The notes: generated from the letters alone by a model not told the origin. A stretch of DNA of 64,000 nt from Pedobacter rhodius (GCF_027213645.1 NZ_JAPWGL010000003.1:496001-560000), one strand, 5' to 3'; counted from the stretch's first letter, positions 15,036 through 24,482 are shown. Program-made: numbers and translations.

Positions 15036-16043
15036 ATGTCTGTTAAGATAGGAAATATAGATTTAGGTGAGTTCCCATTATTGCTGGCTCCGATGGAGGA
15101 TGTCAGCGATCCGCCGTTTCGTTTTGTTTGCAAGCAGAATGGTGCAGATATGATGTACACTGAATTTATTTCATCAGAAGGATTGATTCGGGACGCGGCA
15201 AAAAGTATTCAGAAACTGGATATTTTTGAATACGAGCGACCAATAGGCATCCAGATTTTTGGTGGCGATATCGAGCACATGCGTGAGGCTTCGGAAATTG
15301 CATCGGCGGCGGGGCCTGATTTAGTTGATATCAATTACGGTTGCCCGGTTAAAAATGTGGTTTGTAAAGGCGCCGGCTCAAGTTTGCTCCAGGATATTGA
15401 TAAAATGGTAAAAATGACCGATGCAGTTGTTAAAGCCTCACATTTACCTGTTACAGTTAAAACCCGCCTTGGCTGGGATGATAATACAAAGAATGTTTAC
15501 GAAGTTGCCGAACGTCTTCAGGATGTTGGCATCCAGGCTTTAACGATTCATGGAAGAACCAGGGCTCAGCTTTATAAAGGTGAGGCAGATTGGTCGTTAA
15601 TTCGTGAAATTAAACGAAATCCTCGAATAAAAATTCCAATTTTTGGAAACGGTGATGTGGATAGTCCGGAAAAGGCTGCAAACTGGCGCATGGAATATGA
15701 AGTGGATGGTATTATGATTGGCCGGGCGGCAATAGGCTATCCATGGATTTTCCGCGAAGTGAAACATTTTTTTAAAACCGGTGAGCATTTGGCAGGTCCG
15801 ACAATTGAAGAAAGAATTACCGTTTGCAGAACACACTTGGAAAAATCCATTGAATGGAAAGGCCCTAAAACGGGTGTTTTCGAAATGCGACGACATTACG
15901 CAAATTATTTTAAAGGCTTGCCTGATTTTAAACCTTACCGGATGCGTTTGGTTTCGGAGGGCGATATTAATAACATTTACAGCATTTTAGACGAAGTGGC
16001 AGAAAAATTTGCCAACTACGATCCTGCCAATCAAATGGCTTGA
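15036..16043 (+). CDS. dusB: tRNA-dihydrouridine synthase DusB
   Basis: FMN-dependent enzyme that reduces uridine to dihydrouridine in the tRNA D-loop. The 335-residue protein shows the N-terminal LLLAPMEDVSDPPFR, the catalytic cysteine motif DINYGCPVKNVVCKGAGSSL, the FMN/tRNA-binding VTVKTRLGWDD, QALTIHGRTRAQLYKGEADW and IGRAAIGYPWIF, and the C-terminal helical domain with MRRHYANYFKGLP. Bacteroidota normally have DusB-like enzymes, and the motif set fits. It is followed by apaG after 36 bases and the two may be cotranscribed. Confidence 0.95.
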   Translation: MSVKIGNIDLGEFPLLLAPMEDVSDPPFRFVCKQNGADMMYTEFISSEGLIRDAAKSIQKLDIFEYERPIGIQIFGGDIEHMREASEIASAAGPDLVDINYGCPVKNVVCKGAGSSLLQDIDKMVKMTDAVVKASHLPVTVKTRLGWDDNTKNVYEVAERLQDVGIQALTIHGRTRAQLYKGEADWSLIREIKRNPRIKIPIFGNGDVDSPEKAANWRMEYEVDGIMIGRAAIGYPWIFREVKHFFKTGEHLAGPTIEERITVCRTHLEKSIEWKGPKTGVFEMRRHYANYFKGLPDFKPYRMRLVSEGDINNIYSILDEVAEKFANYDPANQMA

Positions 16044-16079
16044 TTTTTGAAAAGCTTTTTGTACATTCGTTAAATCATC

Positions 16080-16466
16080 ATGGTTACAGCAATTACAGAT
16101 GGGGTTAAGGTTTCGGTAGAAACCATCTATCAGCCGGAATATTCTAATCCTGCTAATGAGCATTTTATGTTCGCTTATCGCGTAGAAATTTCAAATCTTT
16201 CTGATTATCCTGTGCAGTTAATGCGCCGCCAGTGGTTTATTTTCGACTCAAACAGCAGTCGCCGAGAGGTTGAAGGCGAAGGTGTTGTTGGTTTGCAGCC
16301 TATTATAAATCCGGGCGAAAGCCACGCCTACGTTTCAGGTTGTAATTTAAAAACCGATATCGGTAGCATGCAAGGCAAATATTTAATGAACCGCCTTATC
16401 GATAATGTGGAATTTGATGTTGATATTCCAGAGTTTTTATTGATTGCTCCTTACAAATTAAATTAA
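16080..16466 (+). CDS. apaG: ApaG (DUF525) family protein
   Basis: A 128-residue single-domain protein of fibronectin-III-like fold. Diagnostic segments are VSVETIYQPEYSNPANEHFMFAYRVEISN, VQLMRRQWFIFDSNSSRREVEGEGVVGLQPIINPGESHAYVSGC and GSMQGKYLM. The family is linked with diadenosine tetraphosphate metabolism and Co2+ resistance in enterobacteria, but its molecular function is unsettled. It lies 36 bases after dusB. Confidence 0.93.
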   Translation: MVTAITDGVKVSVETIYQPEYSNPANEHFMFAYRVEISNLSDYPVQLMRRQWFIFDSNSSRREVEGEGVVGLQPIINPGESHAYVSGCNLKTDIGSMQGKYLMNRLIDNVEFDVDIPEFLLIAPYKLN

Positions 16467-16668
16467 TAAATTATTTCTTGAAAACTTCCGGTGTTTTATT
16501 TTAATCCGTTTTAATAAAAATTTGTTGCTGTTGTTTTCAGTTGTATCGTTTCATTCCCGCCATTACAAAATATCGCAGATTTTTTCTGCGTAAATTAATT
16601 TAATCTTCGGGAAGTCTCTTGATAATATTTAGGGCTCTATTTCTTTGCTCCTATAGTTAAATCTCTAA

Positions 16669-16719
16669 AAAAATTAAAAGCGGCCGAAAAATTAATTTCG
16701 AACCGCTTTTTTAATTTTC
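16669..16719. terminator. Bidirectional terminator between apaG and the YugP-like gene
   Basis: AAAATTAAAAGCGG (16670-16683) pairs with CCGCTTTTTTAATTTT (16703-16718) across a 19-base loop, with A and T tracts outside the GC core. It sits between convergent genes and can serve both. Upstream, 16467-16668 has no gene. Confidence 0.8.
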
Positions 16720-16737
16720 ATAAGTAGATGAAAATAG

Positions 16738-17433
16738 CTAGTCTCTGGTTCTTCCAAAAAGCATTGAAGCGTAATAAAGTAAGTTTGCCAGCGCGCCTAT
16801 CGCAGCAACAACATAAGTCATAGCCGCCCACCAAAGCGCATCTTTAGCCTGTGCATTTTCCTCCTGCGTTTGCATAACGCCCTGGTTATTTTTTAACCAG
16901 GCCAGCGCCCTGTTACTTGCGTCGAATTCAACCGGCAATGTTATAATACTGAAAACAGTTACCAATGCCAAACCAACAACACCAATGGCCAAAACGATAG
17001 GTGTAACAGCAAAAACCATTAGCATTACACCAAGCAACAGTACCCATTGCAGCAAGTTTGATGAAATACTGACTACCGGAACCATTGTGCTTCTTAAATC
17101 AAGCCAGCCATAAGCTTTTGCATGTTGTACAGCGTGCCCGCATTCATGTGCAGCTACAGCTGCAGCGGCTACACTTCGGCTATAATAAACGTCGGTACTT
17201 AAATTTACCGTTCTATCTGTCGGATTGTAATGATCTGTTAGTTGCCCTTCGGTACTCATCACCTTCACGTCGAATATGCCGTTATCATGCAGCATTCGCT
17301 CTGCCACTTCCTTACCCGATAAGCCTGAGCTTAGTTGCATTTCTGCGTATTTAGAAAATTTATGCCTAAAACGCCATTGTACAAACATGCTCAGCAATAA
17401 TACCGGGACGATTAAAATTAAATAAACTCCCAT
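16738..17433 (-). CDS. YugP-like zinc metallopeptidase (membrane)
   Basis: A 231-residue membrane peptidase of the YugP/DUF232x (M-family zinc neutral protease-like) group. The start at 17433 (MGVYLILIVPVLLLSMF) is chosen since it begins the first membrane segment as in relatives; the ATG at 17499 adds an unconserved 22 residues. The zinc site is VAAHECGHAVQHA (HExxH-like HECGH), preceded by DPTDRTVNLSTDVYYSRS. Two or three more hydrophobic segments follow. Probably acts at the cytoplasmic membrane; substrate unknown. Confidence 0.88.
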   Translation of the reverse strand: MGVYLILIVPVLLLSMFVQWRFRHKFSKYAEMQLSSGLSGKEVAERMLHDNGIFDVKVMSTEGQLTDHYNPTDRTVNLSTDVYYSRSVAAAAVAAHECGHAVQHAKAYGWLDLRSTMVPVVSISSNLLQWVLLLGVMLMVFAVTPIVLAIGVVGLALVTVFSIITLPVEFDASNRALAWLKNNQGVMQTQEENAQAKDALWWAAMTYVVAAIGALANLLYYASMLFGRTRD

Positions 17434-17519
17434 TTTCTTTTGTGTATGTTTTTCGTTTAGCACTATATCAAAAAGCGATCCTATATTAGAAACCAACATA
17501 TTTGTATTAATTTTAAACT

Positions 17520-18653
17520 ATGCCAAACAAATTATCTTATTGGGAAAAATCTTCTTTTTTTGATTTTGATATCATTCTGATCGGAAGCGGAATTGTTGGT
17601 TTAAATGCTGCCATCAACCTTAAAATTTCTGAACCTTCGCTAAAATTAGCCATTATCGAAAGTGGTTTTTTACCATCGGGCGCAAGCACAAAAAATGCAG
17701 GTTTTGCGTGTTTTGGAAGCATTTCTGAACTGATAGAACAAGAAGGTATATGTGGTGCAGAAGGGCTTGTATCGCTGATTGAAAAGCGCTGGAAAGGATT
17801 GTTAAAGTTAAGGGGTATTTTAGGTGATAAAGAGATTGATTATCAACCATTAGGGGGGTATGAATTATTTAAGGATGACGACATTTTTCTTTATGAGGCT
17901 TGTGTAGCTAAAATTGAACATTACAATCAGCTCATTAAGCCAGTTATCGGTTCCGATACGTTTTCTATTGGTAATAAAAAGATTAGCAAATTTGGTTTAA
18001 AAGGTATTAACGGCTTGATAGCAAACCGTTATGAAGCACAAATAGATACCGGAAAAATGATGTTTGCCTTAATTCAATATGCACAAAAGCTTGGTTGTAC
18101 TATTTTTAATAATTGTGAGGTTGAGGAAATCGTTAGTGAGCATAAATTATTGGTTAAAACCAAACAAGGCAACTTCACAGGAAGAAAAGTTATCGTAACC
18201 ACTAATGCTTTCGTAAATAAATTAATTCCGGGTTTGGATGTTAAACCAGGCCGCGGGCAAGTTCTGATTACCAAACCAATTAAAAATCTCAAAATAAACG
18301 GTACATTTCATTACGATAAAGGTTTCTATTATTTCAGAAATATTAACGATAGAGTGTTACTAGGTGGGGGAAGAAATTTAGATTTTAGAGCTGAGGAAAC
18401 AACCAAACCGGGTTTAACGCCTATTGTCCAAGATACTTTAGAAAAACTTTTAAAGACTGTTATTTTACCGGAGACACATTTTGAAATCGACTATCGCTGG
18501 AGTGGAATTATGGCTTTTGGTAAACAACTGGACCCAATAGTTACAGAAACCAGCCCTAATATTTTTTGTGCGGTTCGATGTAATGGGATGGGTGTTGCCA
18601 TGGGCAGCCAAACCGGAGAAGATGTAGCAGAATTGGTTTTAAAAAGTTTATAG
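17520..18653 (+). CDS. FAD-dependent oxidoreductase (DAO/DadA family)
   Basis: A 377-residue flavoprotein of the D-amino-acid oxidase/glycine oxidase superfamily. The dinucleotide-binding motif GSGIVG is at residues 22-27 (IILIGSGIVGLNAAINL), followed by GASTKNAGFACFGS, which fits the conserved second motif, and the C-terminal FAD segment FCAVRCNGMGVAMGSQTG. No signal peptide. It would oxidise an amine or amino acid; the substrate is not evident. It is divergent from the YugP-like gene and apparently monocistronic. Confidence 0.88.
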   Translation: MPNKLSYWEKSSFFDFDIILIGSGIVGLNAAINLKISEPSLKLAIIESGFLPSGASTKNAGFACFGSISELIEQEGICGAEGLVSLIEKRWKGLLKLRGILGDKEIDYQPLGGYELFKDDDIFLYEACVAKIEHYNQLIKPVIGSDTFSIGNKKISKFGLKGINGLIANRYEAQIDTGKMMFALIQYAQKLGCTIFNNCEVEEIVSEHKLLVKTKQGNFTGRKVIVTTNAFVNKLIPGLDVKPGRGQVLITKPIKNLKINGTFHYDKGFYYFRNINDRVLLGGGRNLDFRAEETTKPGLTPIVQDTLEKLLKTVILPETHFEIDYRWSGIMAFGKQLDPIVTETSPNIFCAVRCNGMGVAMGSQTGEDVAELVLKSL

Positions 18654-18794
18654 CTTAAAATCGATAATGATAAACGTAAACCACAGATTTACACACTATC
18701 CTTCCTAAAAAATTTAATATGTAGCTAGCATTCAAAGCAAAATATTTTGGTAAATTTATTTTAAATCTCGATTTTTACTAAAATTTTTATCATT

Positions 18795-20168
18795 ATGGAT
18801 GTTACTGCTGTTGCCTTATTAATCGTTATTTTAATTGTATCGGTATTACTTTTTTTAAAGAAACCCCAAGCTGCTGTTGCATTAATTTCCATTGAAGAAT
18901 TTGAGAAAATTAAGACCGAAAACGAGTCTTTAAAAATTAATTTAGCCAAGGCTGATGAACGTGTTTCAAATTTAACAGCGGAGCAAGCACACATAACCAT
19001 TTTACTTAAACAAGAGCAGCAACGTCTAATTGATGAATTACAGGCAGAACGCGATCGCCTGGCTGATGCCAATCGTGAGTTGGAAGGAACAAAATCTTTT
19101 TACCTGGCTGAGAAAGAAAAATTGGCTGAACAAAAAATAAGTTATGAACAGTCACAAGAGAAGCTAAATAAGGATTTTGAATTAATTGCCAATAAAATTC
19201 TGGAAGAAAAATCAAACAGATTTGTAGAGCAAAACAAAACAAATTTAGATTTGATTTTAAATCCACTTAAAGAAAATATCAAAGCTTTTGAAGAAAAAGT
19301 CGAAAAGGTTTACAAGGCTGAATCAGACGAACGCAACATTTTAAAAGGGGTAATTTCTGAACTTCAGATTCAAAGTAAAATGATTCAGGAAGATGCAAAT
19401 AACTTAACCAAAGCTTTAAAAGGCGATAGTAAAAAGCAGGGAAACTGGGGTGAAGTCATTCTGGAAAAAGTTTTAGAACGATCGGGTTTGGTGAAGGATC
19501 AGGAATATCGCCTGCAAGCCTCGCATACATCCGCCGAAGGCGGTCGTTACCAGCCGGATGTCGTAATTGACTTGCCAGACGACAAACATCTTGTAGTTGA
19601 TGCTAAGGTGAGTTTGGTTGCTTATGAGCGTTCTGTATCAGCCGAAACCGAAGAAGAGCGTGAAGGCTTTATAAAAGCCCATCTTGCATCAATTAAGAAT
19701 CACATTCAAGAATTATCATCAAAAAATTATCAGGATTTATATAAAATAAATTCTCCCGATTTCGTTTTGCTTTTTGTTCCGATTGAATCATCCTTCAGTA
19801 TTGCCGTTCAAAAAGATGCAGAATTATTCAATTTTGCCTGGGACAGGCGGGTTGTTATTGTTAGTCCGTCTACTTTGCTGGCAACTCTACGCACCATAGC
19901 GAGTATGTGGAAACAGGACAGACAAAATAGAAATGTGATGGAAATTGCCCGTTTGAGCGGCAGCATGTACGATAAGTTTGTGGGATTTGTTTCTGATATG
20001 GAAAATATAGGTAAACACATCAAAAATGGTCAGGATGCTTATGATAAAGCACTTAACAAACTTTCGATAGGTTCAGGAAATTTGACAAATACATCCGAAA
20101 AAATTAAAAAGTTAGGTGCGAAAACGACTAAGCAAATTGATGTGAAGTATTTGGAGGAGGAAAATTAA
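18795..20168 (+). CDS. rmuC: DNA recombination protein RmuC
   Basis: RmuC limits inversions at short inverted repeats and has a nuclease-like core domain. The 457-residue protein has an N-terminal membrane anchor (residues 5-20, VALLIVILIVSVLLFL), a long coiled coil (about 30-140), and the RmuC domain (about 160-410) with KQGNWGEVILEKVLERSGL, PDVVIDLPDDKHLVVDAKVSL and FAWDRRVVIVSPSTLLATLRTIA. The acidic and lysine residues in DVVIDLP...VVDAKVS fit the restriction-like PD-DxK signature. The dead GIY-YIG gene begins directly after its stop codon. Confidence 0.95.
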   Translation: MDVTAVALLIVILIVSVLLFLKKPQAAVALISIEEFEKIKTENESLKINLAKADERVSNLTAEQAHITILLKQEQQRLIDELQAERDRLADANRELEGTKSFYLAEKEKLAEQKISYEQSQEKLNKDFELIANKILEEKSNRFVEQNKTNLDLILNPLKENIKAFEEKVEKVYKAESDERNILKGVISELQIQSKMIQEDANNLTKALKGDSKKQGNWGEVILEKVLERSGLVKDQEYRLQASHTSAEGGRYQPDVVIDLPDDKHLVVDAKVSLVAYERSVSAETEEEREGFIKAHLASIKNHIQELSSKNYQDLYKINSPDFVLLFVPIESSFSIAVQKDAELFNFAWDRRVVIVSPSTLLATLRTIASMWKQDRQNRNVMEIARLSGSMYDKFVGFVSDMENIGKHIKNGQDAYDKALNKLSIGSGNLTNTSEKIKKLGAKTTKQIDVKYLEEEN

Positions 20169-20468
20169 ATCCATAATTATTTCGTTTATATCTTAACCAA
20201 TAAAAACCGAACAGTAATTTATACTGGTGTCACTAATGATTTAGCCATTAGGTTAAAATAACATATTGAAGGCATAAATAAATTTTCATTCACTAAAAAG
20301 TACAATTGCCATTATCTTATCTTTTTTGAAAGATACCAATATATCGAACATGCTATTGAGAGAGAAAAAGAAATAAAAGGTTGGAGTAGAGCTAAAAAGA
20401 ATGCACTAATTGACGTTGAAAACCCACATTGGAATTTTCTGAATGATAGTATTCTCAACGAAGAATAA
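20169..20468 (+). pseudogene. GIY-YIG endonuclease family pseudogene
   Basis: Frame 20169-20468 reads HNYFVYILTNKN, then VIYTGVTNDLAIRLK, an in-frame TAA (20259-20261), then HIEGINKFSFTKKYN, YLIFFERY, AIEREKEIKGWSRAKKN and NPHWNFLND, ending at TAA 20466-20468. This is the full layout of small YhbQ-like GIY-YIG proteins (about 95 residues). The stop lies where relatives have Q before H (CAA to TAA would be one transition), and the expected start codon reads ATC. Two lesions without frameshift indicate a fairly recent loss. Confidence 0.9.
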
Positions 20469-20509
20469 TTTTATTGAGATTATTCTTGCTCAAATCGTTC
20501 CCAATTGCT

Positions 20510-20965
20510 TGTCATTCCGAGGTACTAGGATCTCCCAACCAATGAAAAACTAATGTTAATATGAGTATAACCCATATTATCATTACGTGCTATGCTACTT
20601 CAGTGCATGCCTGTTAAAGATTCTTCGCTATGCTCTGAATGACAAGTGGGAACATCACGCCACTCTGCATGTCATTCCGAGGTACGAGGAATCCCCAACC
20701 GATGAAAAACTAATGTTAATATGAGTATAACCCGTATTATCGTTACGTGCTATGCTACTTCCGTGAATGCCTGTTAAAGATTCTTCGCTATGCTCTGAAT
20801 GACAAGTGGGAACATGACGTCACTATGCATGTCATTCCCAGGTACGAGGAATCCCAAACCGATAAAAAACTAACGTTAATATGAGTATAACCCGTATTAT
20901 CGTTACGTGCTATACTACTTCAGTGCATGCCTGTTAAAGATTCTTCGCTATGCTCTGAATGACAA
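20510..20965. repeat. Three-copy 160-bp tandem repeat with hairpin ends
   Basis: Copies begin at 20511, 20671 and 20831, giving an exact 160-bp period. Each starts GTCATTCCGAGGTACGAGGA (or near variant) and has a complementary-like end GATTCTTCGCTATGCTCTGA followed by ATGACA about 134 bases later; a 26-base spacer follows in the first two. The copies differ at only a few positions. Each could fold into a long hairpin. The block lies between the 3' ends of the GIY-YIG pseudogene and thiL. No open frame is convincing. Confidence 0.92.
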
Positions 20966-20987
20966 AGCATAGCGTATTAAGATCTTT

Positions 20988-22028
20988 TTAGCTTTTAAAA
21001 GCATTCCAACCCTGTGCTTTCAATTCATGAACATTGTTTGATTTTGAAACCATTTTGCATCCGGAATTTTTATCGGTGACGTGGCCAATAACCGTAATAT
21101 CTACATCGTTTTTAAGTTTTTTATAATCGTCCTGACTAATCGTAAATAACAACTCATAATCTTCGCCGCCACTTAAAGCACAAACCGTAGGGTCGATGCC
21201 AAGCTCACGAGCCGTTTCATAAGTCATTGGATCCAAAGGAATTTTCTCTTCATAAATGGTGATGCCTTTGTCAGATTGTTCCGCTAAATGCAGAATTTCA
21301 GAAGCCAACCCATCAGAAACGTCAATCATAGAAGTTGGTTTAATATCCATTTCTTCTAAAAGTGCAACAATATCCATCCTGGCTTCTGGTTTCAATTGTC
21401 TTTCAATAATATAATCTTTACCTTCTAAATCCGGCTGAATTTGTGGGTTTTCTAAATAAATTAATTTCTCTCTTTCTAAAATCTGAAGACCAACGTAAGC
21501 CCCGCCTAAATCGCCTGAAACGCAAAGCAAATCATGCTCCTGAGCACCATTTCTATAGGTAACTTTATCCGCATCTGCATAGCCAATACTGGTAATGCTG
21601 ATTACCAAACCTTGTTTACTGGATGAAGTATCGCCACCAATTAAATCGATATTGAATTTATTACAGGCCAATTCAATTCCCTTATAGATTTCTTCAACAG
21701 CTTCCAAAGGAAATTTACTGGATAAACCCAGCGAAACTGTAATCTGGCTGGCTTTACCATTCATGGCATAAATATCACTTAAGTTAACCTGAACGGCCTT
21801 GTATCCCAAATGCATTAACGGAACATAAGCCAAATCAAAGTGAATTCCTTCTAAAAGTAAATCGGTAGAAACGAGGGTTTGTTTGCCTTTAGCATCTAAA
21901 ACGGCAGCATCATCGCCAACCCCTTTTACCGAATAATCATTTCTAATTTTAAAATTAGTTGTAAGGTGTTTTATTAAACCAAATTCACCTAATTCATTGA
22001 TATCTGTGCGTTCTTTATTTTCAAACAT
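20988..22028 (-). CDS. thiL: Thiamine-phosphate kinase ThiL
   Basis: ThiL phosphorylates thiamine monophosphate to thiamine diphosphate with ATP. The 346-residue length is usual. Motifs include the N-terminal GEFGLIKHL, the metal/ATP site VKGVGDDAAVLD, TDLLLEGIHFDL, NLSDIYAMNGKA (DxxAMG-like), DLIGGDTSSSKQGLVISIT and the C-terminal MIDVSDGLASEILH and ALSGGEDYELLFT. These are the AIR-synthase-related fold motifs. No partner thiamine genes are adjacent. Confidence 0.96.
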   Translation of the reverse strand: MFENKERTDINELGEFGLIKHLTTNFKIRNDYSVKGVGDDAAVLDAKGKQTLVSTDLLLEGIHFDLAYVPLMHLGYKAVQVNLSDIYAMNGKASQITVSLGLSSKFPLEAVEEIYKGIELACNKFNIDLIGGDTSSSKQGLVISITSIGYADADKVTYRNGAQEHDLLCVSGDLGGAYVGLQILEREKLIYLENPQIQPDLEGKDYIIERQLKPEARMDIVALLEEMDIKPTSMIDVSDGLASEILHLAEQSDKGITIYEEKIPLDPMTYETARELGIDPTVCALSGGEDYELLFTISQDDYKKLKNDVDITVIGHVTDKNSGCKMVSKSNNVHELKAQGWNAFKS

Positions 22029-22105
22029 ATATTCTAAACCGTTAAGGTTTTTTAATTTAAACTTTGTTAATTAATAAGGCAATGCCTAATTTCTTTGAAT
22101 AAAAC

Positions 22106-22187
22106 TGTCGTTCTGAGGAACGAAGAATCTGTACTTTCAAAGTATATACTTTCATTGCTTGCAGATCCTTCCTTCGTCAGGATGACA
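22106..22187. repeat. GTCAT-type hairpin element downstream of the symporter gene
   Basis: Left arm TGTCGTTCTGAGGAACGAAG through 22131 and right arm 22162-22187 (CAGATCC, CTTCGTCAGGATGACA) are imperfect inverted repeats. It is the same family as the elements at 20510, 54579, 56184 and 63274 and lies immediately after the stop codon of the minus-strand symporter gene. Confidence 0.75.
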
Positions 22188-22197
22188 AACCCTTTTG

Positions 22198-23415
22198 TTA
22201 CATCCAATTTTTTCCCTCAGTAAAACGTGCAATTAACATTGCGGCAACGTTATCACCGGTTGCATTTAATAAAGTGGCCATTGGGTCGACCAATGTACCA
22301 ATTATCATTGCAGGTGGTAAAGCTTCGGGCGGTAACTGATAAGCGGATATCATTAATAATTCGCCAATATATCCTCCATTTGGTATTCCGCCTTCTACTA
22401 TACTTACTAAAACTGTTATGCCTAATGCTAAAATTATGGTATCTACGTGAACCAAATCTTTTCCAAAGATCGCAAAAACTACGGCAATTTTTACAATAGA
22501 ACTGATACTCGACCCATCTTTATGTAATGTAGAACCTAATGGAATCGTCACATTTGTAATATATGCCGGAACACCCATTTTTGAAGTACCTTCTAAATTT
22601 GCGGGTATGGTTGCAATGCTGCTGCAGGTACCAATCGAGGTTAAGGAAGGTACAATATTATTCTTCCAAAACACTTTTATTGCTTTAAATCCACCTGCTA
22701 CAAATGCATAAAAAGTAAAAAAAACAATAAAATAAAAGGCGCCAACTCCGTAGTATAAACCTAGTGCTTTAGCGTAAGTACCAAAAAGTTGCGGTCCGAA
22801 AACACCAACCTGATAGGCAAAATAAGCACCTAAACCAATTGGCCCAAGTTTCATAATCAAAATGATGAGTTTTTTCATCACTTCGTTTCCCGAAACTAAA
22901 AAGTTTTTAAAACCGTCACCTTCTTTCCCGGAATATAAAGTTGAAAAACCAACTAAAACTGAAAAAATAATCAGCGCAAGCATATTTTTTCGACTCCCGA
23001 TTTCGAAGAATTCTCCAACGGTTAGCAGTTGAGTCATTTGTTCTCCAAACGATTGAATTTTCTCGTTTTCAACAGGTAATGGGCTGTTACTTAATTGTTG
23101 ATGGATTGGAAAAATCCGGGTGGCAACTAAAGTTAAAATTGCGGAAATTAAAACTGTTGATAGAAAAACCAACACCATAACCGTCAGCAATTTTCCCAAT
23201 TTTTTACCGCGATCGATATTGGCTATGGCCGATGAAACCGCAAAAAATACCAATGGAATTACCGCTGTAAACAACAGGTTTAAAAATATATCACCTAGTG
23301 GTTTTATACTTTCAACACTTTTTCCAAAAATTAAACCAACAATACTTCCCGCAGTAATACCTGCCAAAAGCCATAATAAGCCGGAATAATTTTTTAGAAT
23401 GTTGTTTGTTTTCAT
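22198..23415 (-). CDS. Dicarboxylate/amino acid:cation symporter (DAACS family)
   Basis: A 405-residue membrane transporter of the GltP/DctA/SstT type. Eight hydrophobic segments and two re-entrant loops are expected; visible hallmarks are the serine-rich loop SLTSIGTCSSIATIPANLEG, the segment STLHKDGSSISSIVKIAVVFAIFG (usual NMDG/NxxD region is altered to HKDGSS), and the late MATLLNATGDNVAAMLIAR (NxxGD, cation and substrate site). Substrate probably glutamate, aspartate or a dicarboxylate. Located between nadA and thiL; the aspartate link to NAD synthesis is only suggestive. Confidence 0.9.
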   Translation of the reverse strand: MKTNNILKNYSGLLWLLAGITAGSIVGLIFGKSVESIKPLGDIFLNLLFTAVIPLVFFAVSSAIANIDRGKKLGKLLTVMVLVFLSTVLISAILTLVATRIFPIHQQLSNSPLPVENEKIQSFGEQMTQLLTVGEFFEIGSRKNMLALIIFSVLVGFSTLYSGKEGDGFKNFLVSGNEVMKKLIILIMKLGPIGLGAYFAYQVGVFGPQLFGTYAKALGLYYGVGAFYFIVFFTFYAFVAGGFKAIKVFWKNNIVPSLTSIGTCSSIATIPANLEGTSKMGVPAYITNVTIPLGSTLHKDGSSISSIVKIAVVFAIFGKDLVHVDTIILALGITVLVSIVEGGIPNGGYIGELLMISAYQLPPEALPPAMIIGTLVDPMATLLNATGDNVAAMLIARFTEGKNWM

Positions 23416-23430
23416 TTAAAAAAATTGCTT

Positions 23431-23476
23431 ACCGCCTAGGCACCTAAGGTTAATTTTCTTAGGTGTCTAAGGTGGT
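23431..23476. repeat. Hairpin repeat between nadA and the symporter gene
   Basis: ACCGCCTAGGCACCTAAG (23431-23448) and TTAGGTGTCTAAGGTGGT (23459-23476) are near-complementary with a 10-base loop. It may act as terminator or processing site after nadA, or be a dispersed repeat. Confidence 0.65.
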
Positions 23477-23483
23477 GAAAAAA

Positions 23484-24482
23484 TTATAGCCCCAATTCTG
23501 CTGAAATATCAAGCATTCTTTGAATAGGTTTACGGGCTTGTTCTATAATATGTTCAGGTACAGTTACTTCTGGCAATCCATTTTTAATACATAAATATAG
23601 TTTTTCTAATGTATTTCTTTTCATGTACGGGCAATCGTTACAAGCACAGCTGTTATTTGGTGGCGCCGGAATAAAAGTTTTATCAGGACAAGCTTTCTCC
23701 ATTTGATGGATAATGCCGCTTTCAGTTGCTACAATAAACTCTTTTGCAGGGTTGGAAATGGTATATTTCAAAAGCCCTGTAGTGGATCCGACATAATCAG
23801 CCATTTTTAAAACCACTTCTTCACATTCAGGGTGTGCAATAAACTTAGCTTCAGGATGGCGTTCTTTCAGTTTTGTAATTTTCTCCTGAGAAAAAATTTC
23901 ATGAACCATGCATGCACCATTCCACAGCACTAAATCGCGGCCGGTTTTTTTAGCTACATAAGCCCCTAAATTTCTATCCGGACCGAATATAATCTTCTGC
24001 TCTTTTGGTAAACTTTCCACAATCTGAACAGCATTTGTTGAGGTACAAACGATATCACTTAAAGCTTTAAGTTCAGCCGTACAATTCACATAAGTGATGA
24101 CCAAATGATCGGGATATTTTTCCTTAAATTTTTTAAATAAGTGAGGGGGGCAGCTATCAGCAAGAGAACAACCTGCTTTTACATCAGGCAATAAAACCTT
24201 TTTCGATGGTGATAAAATCTTAGCTGTTTCGGCCATAAAATGAACCCCGGCAAAAACAATTACATCAGCATCGGTTTTTGCAGCTTCCTGAGATAAGCCC
24301 AAACTATCTCCTATATAATCAGCAATATCCTGTATATCAGGTTCTTGATAATAGTGTGCAAGTATTATCGCATTCTTTTCTTTCTTTAATTTTTCGATTT
24401 CAGCAAAAAGGTCGAGCGTTGGATCAATTTCTTCCTCTACGAATCCTTTTTTATTAATTTCTTCTAATACATCAATGTTCAT
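23484..24482 (-). CDS. nadA: Quinolinate synthase NadA
   Basis: NadA condenses iminoaspartate with dihydroxyacetone phosphate to quinolinate, the second step of de novo NAD synthesis, using a [4Fe-4S] cluster. The 332-residue protein has the three pseudo-repeats with cluster cysteines in [27 protein letters not shown] and [18 protein letters not shown], plus [26 protein letters not shown] and [24 protein letters not shown]. It is divergent from nadB across 447 bases, which brings together the two NAD genes acting in sequence. Confidence 0.97.
   Translation of the reverse strand: MNIDVLEEINKKGFVEEEIDPTLDLFAEIEKLKKEKNAIILAHYYQEPDIQDIADYIGDSLGLSQEAAKTDADVIVFAGVHFMAETAKILSPSKKVLLPDVKAGCSLADSCPPHLFKKFKEKYPDHLVITYVNCTAELKALSDIVCTSTNAVQIVESLPKEQKIIFGPDRNLGAYVAKKTGRDLVLWNGACMVHEIFSQEKITKLKERHPEAKFIAHPECEEVVLKMADYVGSTTGLLKYTISNPAKEFIVATESGIIHQMEKACPDKTFIPAPPNNSCACNDCPYMKRNTLEKLYLCIKNGLPEVTVPEHIIEQARKPIQRMLDISAELGL

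Noticed and set aside
14993..15160. Long N-terminus of the CPBP protease
   Set aside because: It would overlap the dusB coding region on the other strand and is not conserved-looking; the ATG at 14992 is adopted.
20510..20965. Possible CRISPR array
   Set aside because: The repeat unit is 160 bp, with only three copies and no unique spacers of 30-40 bp; the 26-base spacer is itself repeated. No cas genes are in the window.
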